A stretch of 59,070 nt of DNA from an uncultured Porphyromonas sp. (GTDB lineage Bacteria; Bacteroidota; Bacteroidia; Bacteroidales; Porphyromonadaceae): NCBI RefSeq assembly GCF_915070105.1, contig NZ_CAJZFJ010000004.1, positions 1-59,070 of the forward strand. Reading direction: 5' to 3'. A model generated the notes under the pieces. That model was not told where the DNA came from. It did no database searches and saw only the letters and a list, made by a program, of their open reading frames with translations. Shown in pieces: positions 7,872 through 16,900 of this stretch. Every line of letters starts with the position of its first letter. Positions within the stretch are counted from its first letter, which is position 1. Both the position numbers and the translations under genes were made by a program.

Positions 7872-8232
7872 CCAAGGCTGAGGCATGAAATCACTATAGT
7901 GCGAGGGCGAGGTCGTCAAGGAGCATACGCCGAAGATAGAAGTTTCCGTGTCCTAGTCTAGATATGCCAAGCAAATACCTCCTACCTAGGCGGGATGAGT
8001 GTACACGTGTGTACACTATAGTATACCCACGTGTACACAACTGTATACACGCGTGTACACAAGTGCGCTCTAAGTATATCCTCTATAGGGTTCGCTTGTA
8101 TGTCTGTTTCTTGGGAATAATGCCTCGGATCTCTAGGGATGGGCTAAGGCTCCCTGGGATACGAAATGATATCGCCGAAGATCTAAAGGCAAAAGGCAGG
8201 AGTGTGCGAGCGAGATCATGCGTCGTCCCTGA
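7872..8232 (+). mobile_element. MITE-like element, copy B
   Basis: About 361 bp, collinear with the 52516 copy: left arm 127 bp, array at 7999-8060, right arm 172 bp. Ends read CCAAGGCTGAGGCATGA on the left and, reverse-complemented, TCAGGGACGACGCATGA on the right, an imperfect inverted pair. No clear direct repeat flanks it, so it may be an older insertion. Its right end lies 29 bp before the ftsX -7 box. Confidence 0.7.
7999..8060. repeat. 62 bp array of GTGTACAC-type palindromes (array B)
   Basis: 18 bp units at 7999-8016 (GTGTACACGTGTGTACAC), 8021-8038 (GTATACCCACGTGTACAC) and 8043-8060 (GTATACACGCGTGTACAC), with 4 bp spacers. The reverse complement of the first unit is identical to unit 3 of array A. 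Confidence 0.9.
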
Positions 8233-8260
8233 GAGACAAGGTCGTTTGTGCGATTATGTC

Positions 8261-8268
8261 TATCTTTG
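8261..8268 (+). promoter_or_regulatory. -7 box (TATCTTTG) of ftsX
   Basis: Matches TAnnTTTG. A leader of about 85 nt is expected before the ftsX ATG at 8359. It lies 29 bp downstream of the end of element copy B, the same distance as between copy A and the ruvX box. Confidence 0.5.
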
Positions 8269-8358
8269 CGTGCAAATTGTCCATGGTCTGTCCGTATGGT
8301 TGCTACTTTAGCTGATTGATACGAGGGTGATGGACGAGCTGATATATCCAAAGGAATC

Positions 8359-9237
8359 ATGGGTGCGCCCAATACAAAACAGTCCACGACGCTCCGCTAC
8401 TCGCGTCTCTTGAGCTTCATCAGTATCACCGTCTCGCTCTTCATGCTCGGTGCCCTAGGCTTGGTCTATGCTCTGGAGCAGGGGCTAAGTAGGGAGGTGC
8501 GGGAGCGTGTCTCCTTCACCGTGGAGCTCCCACGTGAGGGGGGAGTCACACCCGAGGAGGCCGTGGCACAGCTACGTGCCCTGCCCTATGTCCGTCAGGT
8601 CGAGTTAATCTCATCCGATAGTGCGGCTCGTGACCTCACGGAGGTCTTGGGCGAAGATCCCACCAAGGTGCTCGGCTACAATCCCCTCTCCCCCCTAGCC
8701 AAGGTACACCTGCAGGCTGCCTATACCCACCCCGATAGCCTACGTATGATCGCTCGGCAGAGTCCACTACTACGTACGGCAGAGGAGCTGAATGACCAAG
8801 AGGGGCAGTGGGCTTCGGCCACGGAGAACCTCCAGACGATACGTATGGTACTCTGGTGCTTCCTCGTCCTCAACCTCCTTGTGAGCTTCCTCCAGATCAA
8901 TACCGCCACGGGGCTCGTGATCTACTCCCAGCGGATGCGTATCCGTACGCTCTCGCTCATCGGAGCTACGGCGAGCTTCATCGGTCGTCCCTTCGTCCTG
9001 AGGGCGATGCTGGATGGCTTCCTCGGAGCCTTAGTTGCCCTCGCACTGCTCGGGGGGAGTCTCTATGGGATCTGTCGGGGCTTTGGCTTTGACCTCCTCG
9101 CTTATTGTCCTCTCTTGCCGATCATAGGGGTAGCACTGGTGATCCCCCTCGTCGGGGTCTCAGTGAGCTTCGTCTCCTCCTGGAGAGCTACTCGCAAGTA
9201 CATCCACATGGATGAGGGCAAGATCCACCTCATCTAA
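8359..9237 (+). CDS. ftsX: Cell division protein FtsX (ABC transporter-like permease subunit)
   Basis: A 292-residue membrane protein of the FtsX family, which with the ATPase FtsE couples septum formation to activation of peptidoglycan hydrolases. It has an N-terminal TM (about residues 17-40), a periplasmic domain containing LRALPYVRQVELISSDSA, then three TM segments within residues 165-275 (for example IRMVLWCFLVLNLLVSFL). The cytoplasmic loop MRIRTLSLIGAT is typical. ftsE is not in this window. It is the first gene of a plus-strand run with the DUF3098-like gene, uppP, truB, queA and folK. Confidence 0.92.
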   Translation: MGAPNTKQSTTLRYSRLLSFISITVSLFMLGALGLVYALEQGLSREVRERVSFTVELPREGGVTPEEAVAQLRALPYVRQVELISSDSAARDLTEVLGEDPTKVLGYNPLSPLAKVHLQAAYTHPDSLRMIARQSPLLRTAEELNDQEGQWASATENLQTIRMVLWCFLVLNLLVSFLQINTATGLVIYSQRMRIRTLSLIGATASFIGRPFVLRAMLDGFLGALVALALLGGSLYGICRGFGFDLLAYCPLLPIIGVALVIPLVGVSVSFVSSWRATRKYIHMDEGKIHLI

Positions 9238-9285
9238 GTCAGAGGGGACACTACGTCACGCTTACACATACAGCATCATTACATC

Positions 9286-9528
9286 ATGCTTTATAATAAA
9301 AAGAACTACATCCTAATGGGCATCTCTGCCCTGCTGATCATCGTGGGCTTCGTCCTGATGTCTGGTGGTCAGAGTGAGGACCCACGAGCCTTTAGTCCCG
9401 AGATCTTCAGTGGTCGTCGTATCGTCCTAGCGCCGATCGTATGCCTCTCGGGCTTTATCCTGATGGTCTATGCAATCCTCGTCAATGGGGGCGAGCGTAA
9501 GAGCATGGATAAGGAGGCTAAGGAATGA
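9286..9528 (+). CDS. Small two-TM membrane protein (DUF3098-like)
   Basis: An 80-residue protein with two TM helices, YILMGISALLIIVGFVLMSG and IVLAPIVCLSGFILMVYAIL, separated by a loop with the SEDPRAFSPEIFS pattern seen in the Bacteroidota DUF3098 family. The gene commonly lies between ftsX and uppP in this phylum. Its stop overlaps the uppP start by 4 nt (ATGA), indicating translational coupling. Function unknown. Confidence 0.85.
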   Translation: MLYNKKNYILMGISALLIIVGFVLMSGGQSEDPRAFSPEIFSGRRIVLAPIVCLSGFILMVYAILVNGGERKSMDKEAKE

Positions 9529-10358
9529 CGATCCTCGAGAGTATCATCCTAGCGATCGTCGAGGGGCTGACGGAGTTCCTCCCCGTCTCCTCGACTGGTC
9601 ACATGATCCTCACGGAGGGCATACTGGGCATGCAGAGCACGCCCTACCTCAAGGCTTTCACGGTGATCATTCAGTTTGGTGCTATCCTCTCCGTGGTAGC
9701 CTATTACTTCCGCCGCTTCCTCCCCTTCCCAGTGCTGGGGATGAAGCCCGATGAGACGACGAGTCTCGGGGGCTGGCGTCTGTATGTGCTGATGGTAGTG
9801 GGCTGTATCCCAGCGGCTATCTTCGGTGCTCTGCTGAGCGATCAGATAGATATGCTCCTAGGGAATACTTGGGTTGTCCTGGGGATGCTCTTCCTTGGGG
9901 GGATTCTCATGGTGTACTTTGACCGTATCTTCGGTACTAGAGAGGAGCGTCGTGTGACGGTGCGCAATGCCTTCGTCATCGGTCTCTTCCAGTGTCTGGC
10001 TATGATCCCTGGGGTCTCGCGCTCGATGGCGACGATCTTCGGTGGGATGCAGCAGGGGCTGAGCCGTAGGCAGGCGGCAGAGTTCTCCTTCTTCCTCGCT
10101 GTGCCGACGATGTTCGGTGCGACCCTGCTCAAGGGGTACAAGCTCTACAAGGAGCTCGGGGTGGAGATCTTCCGTGACAACTGGCAGACACTGCTTATTG
10201 GCAATGTCGTGGCCTTCGTCGTCGCCCTGCTGGCCATCAAGTTCTTTATCGACTTCGTAGCTAAGTACGGCTTCCGACACTTCGGCTACTATCGTATTGC
10301 CCTCTCGGTAGGGATCGCCATCGCCCTGCTTGCAGGTGCGCACATCTCGCTGAGCTAG
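9525..10358 (+). CDS. uppP: Undecaprenyl-diphosphatase (UppP/BacA)
   Basis: Recycles undecaprenyl diphosphate to the monophosphate lipid carrier for peptidoglycan and other surface polymers; loss usually increases bacitracin sensitivity. The two family signatures are present: EGLTEFLPVSSTGH (residues 13-26) and PGVSRSMATIFGG (about 160-172). Length 277 residues with about eight hydrophobic segments is normal. The gene is coupled to the upstream DUF3098-like gene (ATGA overlap) and abuts truB, whose ATG follows the stop codon directly. Confidence 0.96.
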   Translation: MTILESIILAIVEGLTEFLPVSSTGHMILTEGILGMQSTPYLKAFTVIIQFGAILSVVAYYFRRFLPFPVLGMKPDETTSLGGWRLYVLMVVGCIPAAIFGALLSDQIDMLLGNTWVVLGMLFLGGILMVYFDRIFGTREERRVTVRNAFVIGLFQCLAMIPGVSRSMATIFGGMQQGLSRRQAAEFSFFLAVPTMFGATLLKGYKLYKELGVEIFRDNWQTLLIGNVVAFVVALLAIKFFIDFVAKYGFRHFGYYRIALSVGIAIALLAGAHISLS

Positions 10359-11081
10359 ATGCAGGAGCCACTAGATCTCATAGCTGGGGCTACGATCGCC
10401 CTAGATAAGCCACTTGGGTGGAGCTCCTTTAGCCTAGTCAATAAGTTTAGGTACGAGGCTTGCCGCTACCTCGGCATTCGCAAGCTCAAGGTCGGTCACG
10501 CCGGAACGCTTGATCCCCTAGCCACAGGTGTGATGATCCTCTGCACGGGACGGCATACCAAGCTCATCGAGCAGCTCCAGTCGGGGCGCAAGGAGTATAT
10601 CGCTGATATTCGCCTTGGACAGACGACCCCGACCTACGACATGGAGAGTGAGCCCGATGCCTTCTTCCCGACAGAGCATATCACGGAGGAACTCGTCAGG
10701 GCGAAGCTCCTAGACTTCGTCGGCGAGATTGAGCAGGTGCCCCCTGCCTTCTCCGCAGTGAAGGTGGATGGGAAGCGAGCCTATAAGCTAGCTCGCAAGG
10801 GACGAGAATTTGAGCTCAAGGCCAAGAAGCTCACGATCGACGAGATCGAGCTCCTTGCCTATGCCCCTACACAGATCCAGATACGTGTGGTCTGTAGCAA
10901 GGGCACCTACATCCGTGCCTTAGCCCGAGATATAGGCCTAGCCCTCGGCTCGGGTGGACACCTCACGGACCTTCGCCGTACACGAGTCGGTGACTACAGC
11001 CTAGAGCAGTGCTACCGAGTGGAGGATATACAGCGCTTCCTCGCCGAGCACGTAGCTCCACTAGATGAAACAAACGAATAA
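10359..11081 (+). CDS. truB: tRNA pseudouridine(55) synthase
   Basis: Converts U55 of tRNA to pseudouridine. The catalytic motif GHAGTLDPLATG is at residues 46-57 with catalytic Asp52; the N-terminal DKPLGWSSF and the CSKGTYIRALARDIG motif are also present. Length 240 residues is normal for Bacteroidota forms. The start codon directly follows the uppP stop, and queA begins 25 bp downstream, so the genes are very likely co-transcribed. Confidence 0.97.
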   Translation: MQEPLDLIAGATIALDKPLGWSSFSLVNKFRYEACRYLGIRKLKVGHAGTLDPLATGVMILCTGRHTKLIEQLQSGRKEYIADIRLGQTTPTYDMESEPDAFFPTEHITEELVRAKLLDFVGEIEQVPPAFSAVKVDGKRAYKLARKGREFELKAKKLTIDEIELLAYAPTQIQIRVVCSKGTYIRALARDIGLALGSGGHLTDLRRTRVGDYSLEQCYRVEDIQRFLAEHVAPLDETNE

Positions 11082-11106
11082 ATACTCCAAGACAAGATAG
11101 ATAGAA

Positions 11107-12168
11107 ATGAAGGATACTAAGCTGAGTCACTTCGAGCTCGACATCCCAGAGAACTTGATCGCCAAGAAGCCTGCTACCTTCCGTGACGAGTCCCGTATGC
11201 TCGTCCTGCACCGAAGTAATGGGGAGATCGAGCACCGACAGTTCAAGGACGTGCTAGACTACTTCCAGCAGGATGATGTCTTTGTCTTCAACGATACCAA
11301 GGTCTTCCCCGCCCGTATGTACGGCAACAAGGAGAAGACTGGAGCCCAGATCGAGGTCTTCCTCCTGCGTGAGCTCAATCCCGCACTCAAGCTGTGGGAT
11401 GTCGTCGTAGATCCTGCTCGTAAGATCCGTATCGGGAACAAGCTCTACTTCGGTAAGAACGATGAGCTCGTTGCGGAGGTCATCGACAACACGACCTCCC
11501 GAGGACGTACCCTGCGCTTCCTCTATGACGGCCCCCCCGAGGAGTTTCGCCGTGTGCTCTACTCTATGGGCGAGACCCCACTGCCTAAGTACATCAATCG
11601 TAGCCCCAATAGCGAGGATGCCCACCGCTATCAGTCCCTCTTCGCCTGCAACGAAGGGGCTGTCGTAGGCCCTGCAGCGAGCTTCCACTTCAGCCGTGAG
11701 CTCCTACTGCGTATGGAGATCCGTGATATTCACAAGGCCTTCATCACCGTACACAATGGATTGGGGAACTACCGAGACATCGATGTCGAGGACCTCACGA
11801 AGTACAAGATGGAGAGTGAGCAGATCATCATCCCCGAGGAGGCTTGCACCGTAGTCAATAAGGCGAGCGACGCAGGGCGTAACATCTGTGCCGTTGGTAC
11901 CTCGGTACTGCGAGCTATGGAGACAGCTGCAGGTACGGAGCGACACCTCAAGGCCTTCGATGGCTGGACGAGTCGCTTTATCTTCCCTCCCTACGACTTC
12001 AATGTGCCCAATGCCCTCGTAACGAACTTCCACATGGGCAAGTCCATCCTGCTGATGATGACGGCCGCCTTCGGCGGATACGACGAGACGATGCATGCCT
12101 ATGCCGTAGCACTCAAGGAGAAGTATCGCTTCGGTGCCTATGGCGATGCGATGCTCATCATCGACTAG
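11107..12168 (+). CDS. queA: S-adenosylmethionine:tRNA ribosyltransferase-isomerase
   Basis: Transfers and isomerises the ribosyl group of SAM onto 7-aminomethyl-deazaguanine in tRNA, the penultimate step to queuosine. Family features include VFNDTKVFPARMYG near residue 60, GAQIEVFLLRE, the AASFHFSRELL segment and the C-terminal LVTNFHMGKSILLMMTAAF. Length 353 residues is normal. It sits between truB and folK on the same strand. Its downstream neighbour starts 16 bp after its stop. Confidence 0.96.
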   Translation: MKDTKLSHFELDIPENLIAKKPATFRDESRMLVLHRSNGEIEHRQFKDVLDYFQQDDVFVFNDTKVFPARMYGNKEKTGAQIEVFLLRELNPALKLWDVVVDPARKIRIGNKLYFGKNDELVAEVIDNTTSRGRTLRFLYDGPPEEFRRVLYSMGETPLPKYINRSPNSEDAHRYQSLFACNEGAVVGPAASFHFSRELLLRMEIRDIHKAFITVHNGLGNYRDIDVEDLTKYKMESEQIIIPEEACTVVNKASDAGRNICAVGTSVLRAMETAAGTERHLKAFDGWTSRFIFPPYDFNVPNALVTNFHMGKSILLMMTAAFGGYDETMHAYAVALKEKYRFGAYGDAMLIID

Positions 12169-12184
12169 CCCCCCAAGATCCCCC

Positions 12185-12676
12185 ATGCCCCAGCTCTATC
12201 TAGCTCTAGGCAGCAACGAGGGTGATCGGGAGGTGCTCCTCTGCCAAGCAATAGACGCTATCGGTGTGTCCATCGGACATATCGATAGCGTCTCTTCGTT
12301 CTATGAGACTGCGCCCTGGGGATTCGATAGCCCCCATCCCTTCCTCAATGCAGCCCTCAGCCTTACGACCCAGCTTACCCCAGAGCAGGTGCTCGACCAG
12401 ACTCAGCAGATAGAGCGACAGCTGGGGAGAAAACAAAAGAGCAGCCTCGGTAATTACCAAGACCGCCCCATAGACATCGATCTACTGCTCTACGACTCCC
12501 TCGTACTCTCCTCAGATAGGCTGACCCTGCCACATCCTCTGCTACATCGCCGTGGCTTCGTCCTCGATCCACTCGCAGAGATAGCCCCCCATCTATACCA
12601 TCCTATCCTAGGCAAGACGATACGTGAGCTACAGCTGGAGCTCCACACCATAGATACGTCCCAGCCTAGCCTCTAG
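12185..12676 (+). CDS. folK: 2-amino-4-hydroxy-6-hydroxymethyldihydropteridine pyrophosphokinase
   Basis: Pyrophosphorylates the pterin precursor in folate synthesis. The protein has LALGSNEGDRE at its start, PWGFDSPHPFLNAA in the middle and the DRPIDIDLLLYD signature. The start at 12185 (MPQLYLALGSNEG) is chosen over a Met 17 codons upstream because the added residues would overlap queA and are not family-like. Length is 163 residues. The 3' end overlaps the convergent yigZ gene by 48 bp; both proteins keep normal C termini. Confidence 0.94.
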   Translation: MPQLYLALGSNEGDREVLLCQAIDAIGVSIGHIDSVSSFYETAPWGFDSPHPFLNAALSLTTQLTPEQVLDQTQQIERQLGRKQKSSLGNYQDRPIDIDLLLYDSLVLSSDRLTLPHPLLHRRGFVLDPLAEIAPHLYHPILGKTIRELQLELHTIDTSQPSL

Positions 12677-13228
12677 CTCCTCCCAGTGCCCTAGGCGAAT
12701 GGAGAGCCGTAGGCGACACGTCTCACGGAAGTCCTGCTCGAGAATCACCGCCCCCACTTCCTTAATCTGACGCATCACGATCCCCATAAGGTCGTAGGCG
12801 AAGAGCACATCACACTCTTGCTCGAGGATGCACTCCTTCCGTTCTGCTCCCTCTAGGGCTGCCAGCGTAGCCTCCCTATAGGCTTCGATGAGTCCACTAG
12901 TGCCGAGCTTTACCCCACCGAAGTAACGTACGACGAGGACGATCAGATCGGTCAGTCCTTGGGAGATGAGTATCCCTAGTATGGGCTTGCCCGCTGTACC
13001 CGAGGGCTCCCCATCATCATTGCTTCGTGTCCGCTCTCCAGCCGGATCAAGGCGGTATGCCCAGCATACATGCCGGGCATCATAGTATTCAACTCTGACC
13101 TCCTGCACCCGTGCGAGAGCTTCCTCTTCGCTTGTGACAGGGAACGCAAAGGCTAGGAACTTACTTCGCTTCTCCGAATATTCGCCACTCGCCTCTTTAG
13201 CGAGTGTCCAGTAGCTATCTTCTTGCAT
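12629..13228 (-). CDS. yigZ: YigZ/IMPACT family protein
   Basis: A 199-residue protein of the UPF0029/IMPACT family. Diagnostic stretches are EKRSKFLAFAFPV, ARHVCWAYRL, NDDGEPSGTAGKPIL and VVRYFGGVKLGTSGLI. Some family members are linked to translational control, but the bacterial role is not settled. Its end overlaps folK on the opposite strand by 48 bp. A TATCTTTG box lies just upstream. Confidence 0.92.
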   Translation of the reverse strand: MQEDSYWTLAKEASGEYSEKRSKFLAFAFPVTSEEEALARVQEVRVEYYDARHVCWAYRLDPAGERTRSNDDGEPSGTAGKPILGILISQGLTDLIVLVVRYFGGVKLGTSGLIEAYREATLAALEGAERKECILEQECDVLFAYDLMGIVMRQIKEVGAVILEQDFRETCRLRLSIRLGHWEELEARLGRIYGVELQL

Positions 13229-13260
13229 CTAATGTCGTCTAGTAGGGACTTGTTTGGGGG

Positions 13261-13268
13261 CAAAGATA
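13261..13268 (-). promoter_or_regulatory. -7 box (TATCTTTG) of yigZ
   Basis: CAAAGATA on the plus strand; matches TAnnTTTG on the minus strand, with a leader of about 27 nt to the ATG at 13228. Confidence 0.5.
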
Positions 13269-13384
13269 CGGCATTGTCGTAGGATGATGGGGTGGAGATC
13301 GTGTGAAGTAGCCCTATAGGTCTAGAAATGTATGCTAGGTTTTGATTATTCTTTGCAAAAAATAGGTTGTATTAAAATTATTCG

Positions 13385-13392
13385 TATATTTG
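13385..13392 (+). promoter_or_regulatory. Orphan -7 box (TATATTTG)
   Basis: Matches TAnnTTTG in an AT-rich stretch with no plus-strand gene downstream. A hairpin at 13432-13459 follows, so it could start a transcript of about 60 nt. Confidence 0.35.
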
Positions 13393-13397
13393 TACTG

Positions 13398-13465
13398 TGT
13401 TTTTCATGGTATTAGATTTAAGGTTAACAAGATAGGGGCTGTCGGGAGACAGCCCCTATTTGCTT
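13398..13465 (+). ncRNA. Candidate small RNA
   Basis: The interval runs from the start expected from the -7 box at 13385 to just past the hairpin at 13432-13459 (12 bp stem ATAGGGGCTGTC / GACAGCCCCTAT, loop GGGA). The T tract after the stem is weak (TTTGCTTT). Nothing else on the plus strand needs this terminator. The remainder of the 13229-13967 gap shows no convincing gene. Confidence 0.25.
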
Positions 13466-13835
13466 TCCTTCGTATCTAGAGGTCTTTTCGGGAGGATATG
13501 TATCATTTCGGTAGAGTGATGAGGTACGGACTGCTAGATGATGATAAATGGAAATCCGAGAGGATTTGTTATAATTGTGTTGCTTGCTCTGTTGCGTTTT
13601 TACTTCTTGCTCAGAGACACTTCTGTTCTTTCTATGTAGGGCTTCTCTAGGCTGATTTAGGATAGGGTGCATTGCTTTTCGACATAGGAGGCCACTTATC
13701 ACTTGGGAGGGAAGGAGAGGAGTAGACTCTATGTCACCCTAGCTAGCCTTACCATCTCATTTATTCCTTAATCCTCATGTAGCTGTCTAGGCCAGTAGGG
13801 TAACATTAGTATCCCAAGTCCAGGCAAGATATAGA

Positions 13836-13870
13836 AAAGGGGGTAAGATGCACAACATCTTACCCCCTTT
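13836..13870 (-). terminator. Hairpin terminator after the AddA-like gene
   Basis: Perfect 15 bp stem (13836-13850 with 13856-13870), loop of 5 nt; on the minus strand it is followed by a short T tract. It lies about 97 bp past the stop of the AddA-like gene. Confidence 0.75.
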
Positions 13871-13967
13871 GACTTATCGTGTGACCTTCACCTGCGCTGT
13901 CACTGCTTTGTAGTGGTGGTTCCCCTTTTGTGACGTAGGATGGGACATGTGGCCTCAGTCTCCTTTC

Positions 13968-16900
13968 TTATCGCTTTGGGGGGACGGGGATGACCTTGAT
14001 TTTGTCCTTCTCTATATAGCAGAGCCAGCCCTTCACATCCCGATAACCCATACGCTGGAGCAGGGCTTGGTAGCCCTGTATCTGTGCATAGTAACGCTTA
14101 TCGAAGTGCCCAAACTTATAGTCAATGATCTCTACCGAAGTCTGATCTCTGTCGGCACCTTCGTCTGCGTAGAAGACGATACGGTCGGGGCGACGACTGC
14201 CCTCTAGCCCACCTCCAATGATTGAACATTCGTTCCTGACCACTCCTGATCCGTCGAACCATCGAGCACATTCGCTGTGGGAGACCACCCTCAGTAGGCT
14301 CTGTCGCACATCATCCTCTTCATCGGGTGCTATGAGGCCTTGGCTAATGGCTCTCTCTAGTGCGCCCTCTATATCCTCTGTGGTCTCTATCTCGGCGAGG
14401 ATGAGGTGCATCGTGTGCCCATACCTGAGCTGCTGCTCTTCGGAGAAGTAGTCTAGTCCCTTGCGTAGGATGGCTATACGATCCGTGATGGGGTGGGAGA
14501 TGATGGAGTCCACCTGGAGGATGTTCTCCTGAAGGCTTGTGTGGATAGCTTGTCGCTGTATGAGCTTGGGGTACTTTTCCTCCGAGGTGCCTTTCTCCTC
14601 ACTAATTACCTCTGCTGGTAGTCCCTGCCATAAGGGTTTCCCATCGTCCTCTTCCATAAGGAGGGCTTTGATGTCCTTGGGGATATTGGAGAGAGGCTCA
14701 TTCTTCTCTTTCTTCTTCCCATCTGTGGAGGTAGGGAGCCAGATATGTAGCTCTTCCTTGGCTCGGGTGGTAGCTACGTATAGGAGGTTGAGGGCATCGA
14801 AGGTATAGTTCATCCGCTCCTCTAGGTACTCACGTGCGAAGAGGGTATAGTAGAGCTTACGACTATACTTGAGTGGGAGACTTGCGATCTCTTGCATGGG
14901 GAGTTCGTCCGTCTCCTTACCCTCGGTTGAGCACCAAAGGATATTCTCGTGATGCGTACTGGCATCTAGCTCCCAGCCTAGGTCTGGGAGCAGGACGACA
15001 GGGAAACCAAGTCCCTTGGACTTGTGTATGGTCATCAGACTACAGGCCTGCTCGTTGGTCGGAGTGAGGATGCGCTCCTCTGCACCGCCATCTGCCCAAT
15101 ACTCTAGGAAGCTGGGGATATCTGCTGACTGCTCTGTCTCCCAGGTGTAGAGCATATCGAGGAGGTGCACCACATAGGCACTCTCCTGGTCGGGTAGGAT
15201 GGGCTGGAAGAGGTGTAGGATCTCCTCGGCAGCCTCGTATAGACCTCTACGTCCGATGGTCAGTAGCTGGTGTAGGGTCTCCTCATCGAGGCTGGGTGAA
15301 GGCTCCTCTGTACCCATTGTCCGAGCGAGCTGGCTATGGAGCTCAAGGAGGAGGGCTTGCTGTAGTGCTGTGCCATTGCTACTGATGTAGGCCAGAGCTG
15401 CTACGATGAAGCGTGTGGAGACAGCGCTACTGACCAATAGAGCCTCCTGGGAGATGAAGCTAAGGGAAGAACCCTCGTACTTCTCTTTGGGATAGTTCTG
15501 TAGGATCTCTGCGATGTCGGTGGCGGCCTTCTTATTGCGTACAAGGATCGCAATATCCATAGGGCGATAGCCTCGCTTCTGTAGGTCGATCAAGACAAGG
15601 GGGATCTGCTGAAAGGCATTTGAGGATGCCTTCTCCTTGTCTTCTTCGTCTGCCTCTCCTCCTTGGGGCTTTCTTCCGTTCTTTTTCTCCTCGGTATATT
15701 CATGGAGGGCGACGAGCCCCTTGGACTTGGGCTTCTTCTTTGGTACTCGCTGTTTTACATCTTCATAGGCTACTAGATGCCCTCTGAGAGTGCTAAGTAG
15801 TGGCTCCTTCTCTTTGTCTAAAGTAGAGTTAGGTAGAGCCTCGATGCACTTAGTGAAGAGACGATCGAGTAGAGGGATGATCTGCTGATAGAGCTGGTTA
15901 TTGAACTTGATGATCTCGGGTACACTACGCCAGTTGTCCTTTAGGCTGGTCTGCTTGATAGACTGGGCAAAGTCTTCGGGTACAACACGAGTTAGGAGGG
16001 TACTATCTGAGTTACGGAAGCGGTAGATACTCTGCTTGGCATCACCCACGATGAGGCTGTCATTGCCAGAGGCCATGGCTTCCTGTAGTAGGGGATGGAA
16101 GTTGTCGTATTGTAGTCTGCTCGTATCCTGGAACTCATCGATCATGTGGTGGCGGATCTTAGCCCCAATCTTCTCGTATAGGAATGGAGTATCCGTCTGT
16201 GCATCCTTCAGGAGCTTTGAGATGAGGGAGGGAGCATCCGCTAGGAGCATTGTCCCCTGCTCCTGCTTTAGTTCTTGGAGCTTGTTGTCGATGTCGATCA
16301 GTAGTCCATAGCGCCCTAGGTATTCATAGATGACGAGCGCAGTCACGTAGATCCCGCCCTTTTCCCTGCAGAGCTTATCGAAAGCCCTGACATGCTCTAT
16401 GATAGAGGCTAGATGAGGCTCTAGCTGGGCTCTGTATCGCTCTAGTTTCTCTTTGGCAAGGAAAAGACCTAGCTGTTCCTCTAGGTCATTTGCTCGGCAG
16501 ATCTTCTGTAGGGTTGCACGTTCGGAATAGAATCCCTTGCTACTACTCTCAAAAATCTCTCCCGAGGCCTTAACGCAACTCTTGAGTGCACCTAGAGGGA
16601 ATTTTGTGATACCACCTTTAATGTCCTCGGGGGGAATGCCTGTGGCTCGTAGTGCTTCGAGGGCGTCGGTCGCTAGACGTTTGGCCTGCCTGCGCGTGTT
16701 GTCTATTATCTTTTTTAGGACCTCCTGTAGGCTCGCGATGGCCTCCTTGGTGGGTAGACCTTTGTCCTGGCGAAGGAGCTTCACGGGCTCTTCCTCAAGC
16801 TGCTTGGCGAAGGCCTCTAGGCTCGTCTCGATGTGGTAGCTCTTACCGGAGCTTAGGTTGTCCTCTGCGAGGGCTTGGATCCACGCTCTGATCTGATTGT

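Noticed and set aside
9858..10343. Minus-strand open frame opposite uppP
   Set aside because: Shadow of a well-conserved gene; its residues (His/Glu/Asp-rich) are typical of antisense reading.
13424..13702. Minus-strand open frame of 92 codons in the yigZ-addA gap
   Set aside because: Composition is not protein-like, it runs through the hairpin at 13432-13459, and it has no recognisable motif.
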